DNA of 64,000 nucleotides, from contig CP136891.1 in NCBI GenBank assembly GCA_034359265.1, forward strand, positions 39,796,001 to 39,860,000, written 5' to 3'. The translations under genes were made by a program, and so were the position numbers. The stretch's first letter is position 1. The number at the start of each line of letters is the position of its first letter. Source of the stretch: Canna indica (Eukaryota; Streptophyta; Magnoliopsida; Zingiberales; Cannaceae). Under the pieces are notes generated by a model. That model was not told the origin of the DNA. It saw nothing but the letters and a program-made list of their open reading frames with translations, and did no database searches. Positions 58,109-64,000 of this stretch are shown piece after piece.

Positions 58109-58528
58109 TGTTGGCGTGTAGGCCTGGCGAGCCGAGTCATCAATCGCCTCGTGGCGTGTAGGCCTAGCGAGCCGAGTCACACTCGAACGCCGAGGGCGCT
58201 CGGGCCCTATACGGTATAAGATGAAGGTGCGCCCTTCCCTTTCACCAATTGGTTTCGGGGGTCGTTGGTTAGCGCCGGATTCTGGGAGCTGGTATTAGAG
58301 CTTGGGTCTCGGGTTTGAGTCTCGGCTGGCGATTGCTGAGGGGGAGATTGTTGGCGTGTAGGCCTGGCGGGCCGAGTCATCAATCGCCTCGTGGCGTGTA
58401 GGCATGGCGGGCCGAGTCACACTCAAACGCCGAGGGCGCTCGGGCCCTATACGGTATAAGATGAAGGTGCGCCCTTCCCTTTCACCAATTGGTTTGGGGG
58501 TCGTTGGTTAGCGCCGAATTCTGGGAGC
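58109..58528 (+). mobile_element. TRIM-like direct-repeat unit
   Basis: Two direct repeats of 181 and 180 bp (58109-58289 and 58349-58528) begin TGTTGGCGTGTAGGCC and end ATTCTGGGAGC. The first is followed at once by TGGTATTAGAGC (58290-58301), a near-perfect tRNA-Met primer-binding site. The second is preceded by GAGGGGGAGAT, a polypurine tract (58338-58348). With a ~59-bp interior this is the layout of a terminal-repeat retrotransposon in miniature. Each repeat contains an inner GTGGCGTGTAGGC duplication. It has no own target duplication, and its repeats end GC rather than CA. Confidence 0.7.
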
Positions 58529-59301
58529 AGTTTCAAGAATCACCTAAAAAATATTTTTTCTATATTTTTGGCTTTAGGTTTTCAACCTTAGCCTTAATCT
58601 CGATCTTAATGGTTTTGATGATAACAAACATGGAACTAATGATTTCATTGAGAATATCTTTCAGGTTCCATATCGACTAGCGTTCGATGTCCTCGATCAA
58701 ATAAATAGGAGAAATCGCGAAATCAGAAGGACATTGATCGTCGCGCTCGGGTTCGTCGCGAAAGTTTCTCGAAGATCAACGAGTGCACCCAAGTCACTTG
58801 GACGAGTCCAAAGATCAAGTCAAAAGCTCTCCAAGATGATGCTCGTTGAAAGCCAGAACCCGAAAACCAAGCGCGAAAGAAAAAGGCTGAAGAAAACAAT
58901 CTCAGCCAAGGTTCGGTCGACCGGGCAATCGACCGACTGTAGGTAAAAAGGGGCAGTAGCCCTGGCGGTCGACCGATCGGTCGACTAAAGAAAGAAAATG
59001 CAAGATTCTTGCGTCGGGCGATCGACCGAATCACGGCAAAATATGCCCGAAGCTAGCGGTCGACCAATCGGTCGACCGACCTGCATATAAGCGCGACGCG
59101 TGATCGTGTCGATCGATCGACGGGTCAACCGAAGATCGCGGATCGCGCGATCCGCGTCTGGCAGTCGACCAGTCGGTCGACCGACCACAGGGTAAACAAA
59201 AACGATCGAATGACCGGTCGACCGATGCTTCGACCGACGCTTCGACCGGTAGTCTGGAACGGTAGAAAACTATCCGTTGAGCTGCCGTTTCTTCACCAGG
59301 G

Positions 59302-59309
59302 TATAAATA
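59302..59309 (+). promoter_or_regulatory. TATA box of solo-LTR copy 4
   Basis: TATAAATA in GGGTATAAATATATCC after the palindromic cluster, equivalent in position to the other three copies. Confidence 0.5.
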
Positions 59310-59908
59310 TATCCTCATATGATTCTTTTATACTTCTTCCCTGATTTCTATAAAGTTTATTTAGCATTTAAACTGAGTTCAAAGCCTTCCAAGCGATTGA
59401 TAAAACGCGCCTAATTCTCTGTCAAGTTCATTCTTCAAGCGTCAACTGCGGGCTCAACTCGAGTTTTGATCAAGCTCATCCTTGACGAGTTGAAGGAGCC
59501 AAAGGCTTGCAATGGAGCTTTTATTATTGGTTTATCTTTAAGCTCTTTTGATTGTAAATCTTTTTTGTTATTTAAACTGTTTATCTGTGCGTGTGACGAC
59601 CAGGTGTTTGGTCTTGTGTGTGAAGTGGTATCCTTGGTATAGTAGGAGTAAAGTCACTTGTGTAATTAAACGTAGTTGTTACTAGGATTAGTTTAGTTGT
59701 CCCTTAGGGTTGAGGTGACATAAATGCTCTCGACAAGAAGGCGGAGACTTTCGGGTGTGAAAGTACCTTAGGTCGAGAGTGAGACTTTTCGGTGAAAAGT
59801 CCTCGTGTATAAGGAAAACACAAATTAATCTAATAAAACTTAGTTTGAAAATCCTAAGCGGGGTGCTTAGGTAGTGGAATAGGCATTGGGCTATTCGCCA
59901 ACAGGGGA

Positions 59909-60861
59909 GGGCCAACACCGGGGCACTGCTTAAAGCAGTTTTCAAAATCTCGAACGCCCTCTGAGCTTCTGTATTCCACTGAAAACTATCTTTCTTTAAC
60001 AAATCAGTCAATGGAGCAGCCTTCTAAGCAAAGATTTTGATGAATTGTCGGTAGTAACCCGCGAGTCCGAGGAAGCCTCATAGCCCTTTGCCATTGCGAG
60101 GAGGTGGCCACTGTTGAACAACTTGAATTTTATCAGCATCCACTTGAAGTCCTTCTGCAGAGACCCAAATACTCTATTGCTCGACATCCAAAAGTGCATT
60201 TGGATTGCTTGGCCACGAACTAGTGATCGCGCAGCGTTTGTAGAACCTCTTTTAGATGCTTCCTGTGCTCGGCCATTGATCTGCTGTACACCAACAAATC
60301 ATCAAAATGCACAAGCAAGAATTTGCATAAGAATGGCCTAAATACAAAGTTCATTGTTGCCTGGAAGGTGGCCGGAGCATTGGTGAGGCCGAATGACATC
60401 ACCAAAAACTCGTAATGGCCTTCATGGGTTCGGAAAGCCGTTTTTGATACATCTCCTTTGTGCACGCGTATCTAGTGATACCCAGCCAAAAGATCCAATT
60501 TTGAGAAGATGCTTGCTCCCCCGAGCTCATCAAATAACTCATCGGCAATCGGGATTGGGAAGCGATCTTTGGTGGTCACTGCGCTTAACGCTCTGTAATC
60601 TACACAAAAGCGCCATGTCCCATCTTTTTTCCTTACTACCAGTACTGGTGACGAGAACGCACTGGTGCTGGGTTGAGTGAGCCCTTCCCGTAGCATTGTT
60701 TGCACTTGCCGCTCGATTTCCTCTTTTTGAAAATGAGGATATCGATACGGCTTAACATTAATCGGCTTCTGCTCGGGATGAAGTAGAATGTGGTGATCAG
60801 TCTCTCGTTCAGGCAGTAGACGATGGCGTGGTTCAAACACATCCTTAAACTGGATAAGCAC
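59909..60861 (-). pseudogene. Ty3 reverse transcriptase, broken
   Basis: 60861-60472 reads HILLHPEQKPINVKPYRYPH, KKDGTWRFCVDYRALSAVT, FPIPIADELFDELGGA and FSKLDLLAGYH, ending at a TAG (60472-60474). 60465-60220 continues with [31 protein letters not shown] and [10 protein letters not shown], where the active-site Y-x-D-D is F-x-D-D-like (H-F-D-D). The connection region resumes at 60011 with [20 protein letters not shown] and PVLALP, up to the composite insertion. Confidence 0.9.
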
Positions 60862-61178
60862 ATCTTGTAGCTCTTCCGGTTGATCACCCGCTGTTACTTG
60901 CTATTCTTCCACCACCTCTAACTGATACATTTCCGCCATGGATTGTGTTAACACATCCTTCGTAAAGAATGGCAACCAATCTCAGTAGGTCGGCGACTGT
61001 TAAGACTGGTCCAAACATGCTTCTGTTTGTTTAAGATGAATTCAAATGATTGATTTGCAAAATCCATCACTACTGGCCCTAGAGTGGCCCATCCATGCTA
61101 CTCCGAGCACAACGTCAGAACCCTTTAAAGGAATAACGTAGAAATCTGCAGTAACAGTCGTCCCTTGTATGTTCAAGT
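60862..61178 (-). pseudogene. Ty3 protease region, decayed
   Basis: Reading from about 61178, LNLNIQGTTVTADFYVIPLK and SDVVLGVAWMG are the flap and C-terminal strand of a retrotransposon aspartic protease. The catalytic D-S/T-G is not visible and the frame is interrupted. Confidence 0.6.
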
Positions 61179-62324
61179 TCAGTTGCCGCACAACCCCCTC
61201 ATTCTTTCCTTTTCCTGCACACTTCGCCCTTTGATCTTACCCTGAAATCTTAGTGTCATTGGTGAGGACCCTAACATAGCATTAAGTGACACAAGCGTGG
61301 GTTCTGATTGATCATCTACTTCTGTTAGTAGCAATTCTTGTTCACCCACTGTTTCCTCATTTCCCGACTCATCATCGAGCATAAACAACTGGGGTACCTT
61401 ACATTTATGCCCCCATGTAAACTTGTCGTCACAGTAAACGCAAAGACCTTGCTCTTTGCGTTTTTGGGCTTTTGCAGATGTTAAACGTCGTGGGGGATTT
61501 CGTTGTACACTGGAGTTAGAAATGCCCGAGGGTCGTGTTATCGGTGAGGGTGAACTTGTCATCTTGTTGATAGGTGTCGTTGCCTGACTTGGTCCTCTTA
61601 CAGGAGTGGGTAGCAATGGAGAATTCTGATTCCCTATCCACGTCGGTGACTCTCTCCTGGTTGCATTTATCTTTGCTTCAAACCTTTTAGCCATCACTAT
61701 TGCTTCGTGCATTGACTCCGGCTATCGAGTTAACACTTCAGTTTTAATATCTGTTCGTAGCCCGGATACAAAGCAGCTGATTAAGAATGATTCCGACAGG
61801 TATGTCCGCAATGCCATCTCTTCGAACCTCCCTTCATACTCTTCCATGGTCGATATTTGCAGAAGCTTAGTCAGCTATCCTTCAGGGGGTTCCAAATCCG
61901 TCAGCTGAAATCTTCTACGCATCGCTTCGACGAGGTGTCTCCACCCCGAAAGTTGCTTGCGACGCTGCATCCACCGAACCCAGCGTTTGGCCAAATCCGT
62001 CATCCTGAAGGACGCCATTGTCACCCTATGTTGATCCTCCGTGGAGTAGAAGTCGAAGAAATCTTCGGCTGACGCAATTCATTCTTCCGCGTCTGATCCG
62101 TCGAAGGTTGGCAGTTCTACCTGAGGCGGCTTAGGCGGAAATGGGAACTCTTCGTCATCATATCCTTCATCTCGGATTACATTTTTTCCCCGATTGGATA
62201 GCACTAATTGAGATCCATTTGATCCCGACGGCTCCGGTTTAATTCTAGCCATCTGCACCATTTGTGAGTTCAGCAATGCGATCTGCGATGATACTGTCTG
62301 TAATAGCTTTTGTTGCGCTTCCAT
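61179..62324 (-). pseudogene. Ty3 gag, broken
   Basis: The ATG at 62324 opens MEAQQKLLQTVSSQIALLNS; PPKPPQVELPTFDGSDAEE leads into the gag core (AKRWVRWMQRRKQLSGWRHL, FQLTDLEPPEG). Then SFLISCFVSGLRTDIKTEVL and ESMHEAIVMAKRFEAKIN follow. A knuckle CVYCDDKFTWGHKC lies near 61440, and QLFMLDDESGNEE follows it. In-frame stops fall at about 62078, 61875 and 61713. Confidence 0.85.
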
Positions 62325-62492
62325 GGCTTACTGTTGGTTTTCCAGATTCGTCTGAATTGTTCCCAACAGTTGTTCATGCCTATTGCTCGTCTCTTGAAGG
62401 CTTTTGATGGATTCATTTACAGTATGTGATCTCGTCTCCATCGAGCACCATGCAACAATCACAGATCACAAAAGGCAAAGGAAAGCACCAAA

Positions 62493-62662
62493 TGATACGA
62501 TCAACTCACCTCGTTGGATCCCGAACACAGATCGGAGAGTTAAATCCGATCGCAAATGTCAATACCAATCGGCTGTTGAACCAACCGCGCCGATTGTATG
62601 CCCTTTCGCTCGACCAACTGGGTCTCAGTAGTGAGAGTTAAGTGGATCGAGAGTAGCTGGGA

Positions 62663-62740
<78 letters not shown>

Positions 62741-62934
62741 AGGAACTGAGGAAGAAGAGAAGCTAGGAAAGAAGAAGAGTTTGAATATGAATTAAAATGC
62801 CAGATGTCTTTATTACGTTTACCACTCCACTATTTATACTATTTCTTTTCCTATTACAATCTCTTGTTACATTTCGTAGTCGTCCGGTGGCGAGGCATCC
62901 GCCGTTCACGTCTAACTCTTTCTCCAGTTGCCAC
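62493..62934 (-). repeat. 5' LTR of the older Ty3 element, truncated
   Basis: TGATACGATCAACTC onward matches 51694-52237 through GTTGCCAC near 62934, then stops about 110 bp short. It differs by many substitutions and a much longer GA tract, so this element is older than the one at 47264. Confidence 0.8.
62667..62739. repeat. GA microsatellite, ~73 bp
   Basis: Uninterrupted GA repeats inside the LTR; the sister LTR has a run of only about 26 bp at 51886-51911. Confidence 0.9.
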
Positions 62935-63650
62935 CAAATTGGAAAAATGCTGACAAAGGAATCCTCAATGGAATATAACCTATTATACCACCTCCAAAAC
63001 ATTAAAAAACACACAAAATTTATCACCGTGTTTTGGGGAACAAGATATAATCAATCCTCAATACATCAAATTTAATAATTAATTTTCTTCGATGAATCCC
63101 TAAACTCTTCCATTCCCTATAGGCCTTCTACTCACAAAATATAGGCTCAACAACCCACCTCCTAAAGTGCTGTACACTACCTCATGATCTACCTCAACTG
63201 TGCAAGCCACTGAATCAAAAGACTCTTATCTTATTTTTCTCAAACTCTAGTCACACTACTTGAATATATCACATTGAATTTACTTTGAGCATTCATCATT
63301 TAAGCAAACCAAGATCTGATCCCATCAAGAACTAAAGCAGTATGTTTCTTGGTTTGCAATCTTTTTTTAAGTTAAAGAACTAATAACATAATCCTACTTT
63401 CAATTATTTTATTTTATTAGGATATTAATGTTCCAATTTAGATGATTCATTAAGTATGTACACAATTGACAATTTATTTGCATGAAAGAGAATTCAAAAT
63501 AGATCACTTTAATAGAATCATATACTTAATTTTAGGATTTATGTTTAGCTAATTATGTCACCTGCTTTTTGCTTCAAGAATCTTGCGCTTACCAATATGA
63601 AAATTGCATCCTTCATTTATCTTTACATTTCTCTTCACTATACTCCCATC
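62935..63650. other. No feature recognised
   Basis: AT-rich, short ORFs only; no element end was found that would close the truncated LTR. Confidence 0.5.
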
Positions 63651-63658
63651 TCATTACA

Positions 63659-63890
63659 TCAACCCATACAGCTACTAGTATCTACAGTATTACAGAGACT
63701 CCTTTCCATGCTAGAACACCCAGTATTCCTATTTATTTCATTTATTTCAATACCACCAGTACCTTCCTTTAATCCTTGTTTTGCCAAGTTGTGAGCTTCA
63801 CCATTGAGGTCCCTGCTGATATGTATCCATTTTTCAACTTCCAATTCTCCTGCAATGTCTGAAATATCCCTTACCAGGCTCTTCATATAC
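63659..63890 (-). pseudogene. RNase H-like (RVT_3) fragment
   Basis: The minus strand reads VEKWIHISRDLNGEAHNLAK followed by QGL. This matches the last strand-helix of the plant RVT_3/RNase H domain (V-x-H-V-x-R-x-x-N-x-x-A-H-x-L-A-x-x-A), where the conserved H and D/N residues sit. Only this C-terminal ~35 residues is clear. Such domains occur in LINE ORF2 tails and in stand-alone RNase H-like genes, and the source cannot be told. Confidence 0.45.
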
Positions 63891-64000
63891 CAAGGGCATA
63901 TCCTCTAACTCAATTCATTTGACTCTATTTTAATCCTAATCTTAATTTCTTTCAACTTAAGCATAAAATTGCTAGCTATATTGAAACATTACTAATCTAG

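Larger units (their letters stand above)
58109..59903 (+). mobile_element. Composite LTR insertion: TRIM-like half joined to solo-LTR family
   Basis: A single perfect 5-bp duplication GGGGA (58104-58108 and 59904-59908) brackets the whole 1795-bp block, which begins TGTTGGCG and ends CGCCAACA. The left part (58109-58528) looks like a TRIM. The right part (58565-59890) is the solo-LTR family (copy 4), with its GATGATAACAAACATG block, palindromic cluster (58911-59245) and TATA at 59302. The RNase H reading frame of the host element resumes cleanly after the block. The two halves thus seem to have entered as one unit. Confidence 0.75.
51694..62934 (-). mobile_element. Older Ty3 LTR retrotransposon with nested insertions
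   Basis: LTRs starting TGATACGATC lie at 51694-52237 and 62493-62934 (the second cut short on its right). Between them the minus strand holds gag, protease, RT, RNase H and integrase in Ty3 order. The element is broken by a hAT transposon (52393-56506) and a composite LTR insertion (58109-59903); without these it is about 5.3 kb, normal for a Ty3 element. Several domains contain stop codons. The target duplication cannot be read because the right end is truncated and the left end was hit by the younger Ty3 element. Confidence 0.85.

Noticed and set aside
58310..58330. tRNA gene from a GGGTTTGAGTCTCGG B-box-like motif
   Set aside because: It lies in the short interior of the TRIM-like unit; no A box or cloverleaf.
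62474..62492. Primer-binding site of the older Ty3 element
   Set aside because: The sequence next to the LTR gives TTTGGTGCTTTCC on the minus strand; I could not match it to a tRNA, so no PBS is annotated.

Overview
The window is nuclear DNA of a flowering plant and consists almost entirely of transposable elements nested in one another. Evidence for a plant is a three-exon bHLH162-like gene, a plant L1-type LINE (DUF4283 ORF1, AP endonuclease, reverse transcriptase, zf-RVT), Ty3-type LTR elements primed by initiator tRNA-Met, and Stowaway, PIF/Harbinger, CACTA, Mutator-like, hAT and Helitron remnants. I cannot name the species. No tRNA, rRNA, organellar, bacterial or CRISPR feature was seen.

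Region by region. 1-2742: LTR remnants cut by the window edge, with a slice of another LTR family between them. 2743-7998: AT-rich and gene-poor, with a clean 292-bp CACTA-type MITE (3975-4266) and a 4-copy tandem repeat that stays open as a 33-residue repeat on the minus strand. 8150-9770: broken PIF/Harbinger-like Myb/SANT ORF and an RNase H1-type hybrid-binding domain. 10019-11663: decayed PIF1-type helicase of a Helitron, ending near a hairpin plus CTAG. 11655-17468: probable decayed CACTA element that carries pieces of an XB3/XBAT-type ankyrin-RING E3 ligase gene and has itself been invaded. 18288-19365: foldback Mutator-like element with 9-bp TSD. 19695-21455: TIR element with a 1.2-kb GC-rich tandem array in its middle. 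22644-23969: the only gene that looks intact, a bHLH transcription factor on the minus strand. 25048-32905: CACTA end, a non-coding LTR element made largely of tandem repeats, and a 2.6-kb solo-type LTR. 33885-36753: very AT-rich TAA-flanked TIR element containing a Stowaway MITE. 37467-46419: full-length LINE with a 16-bp target duplication, broken by a gag/LTR inverted repeat and a solo LTR. 47264-51690: young Ty3 element lacking RNase H and integrase. 51694-62934: older Ty3 element carrying a 4.1-kb hAT transposon and a chimeric LTR insertion. 62935-64000: little beyond an RNase H-like fragment.

The most distinctive shared feature is a family of 1.6-1.9-kb solo LTRs (12910, 26580, 43673, 58109). 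Each has a cluster of palindromic GGTCGACC/GATCGACC motifs just upstream of its TATA box. Apart from the bHLH gene, no gene here looks able to make a full-length product.
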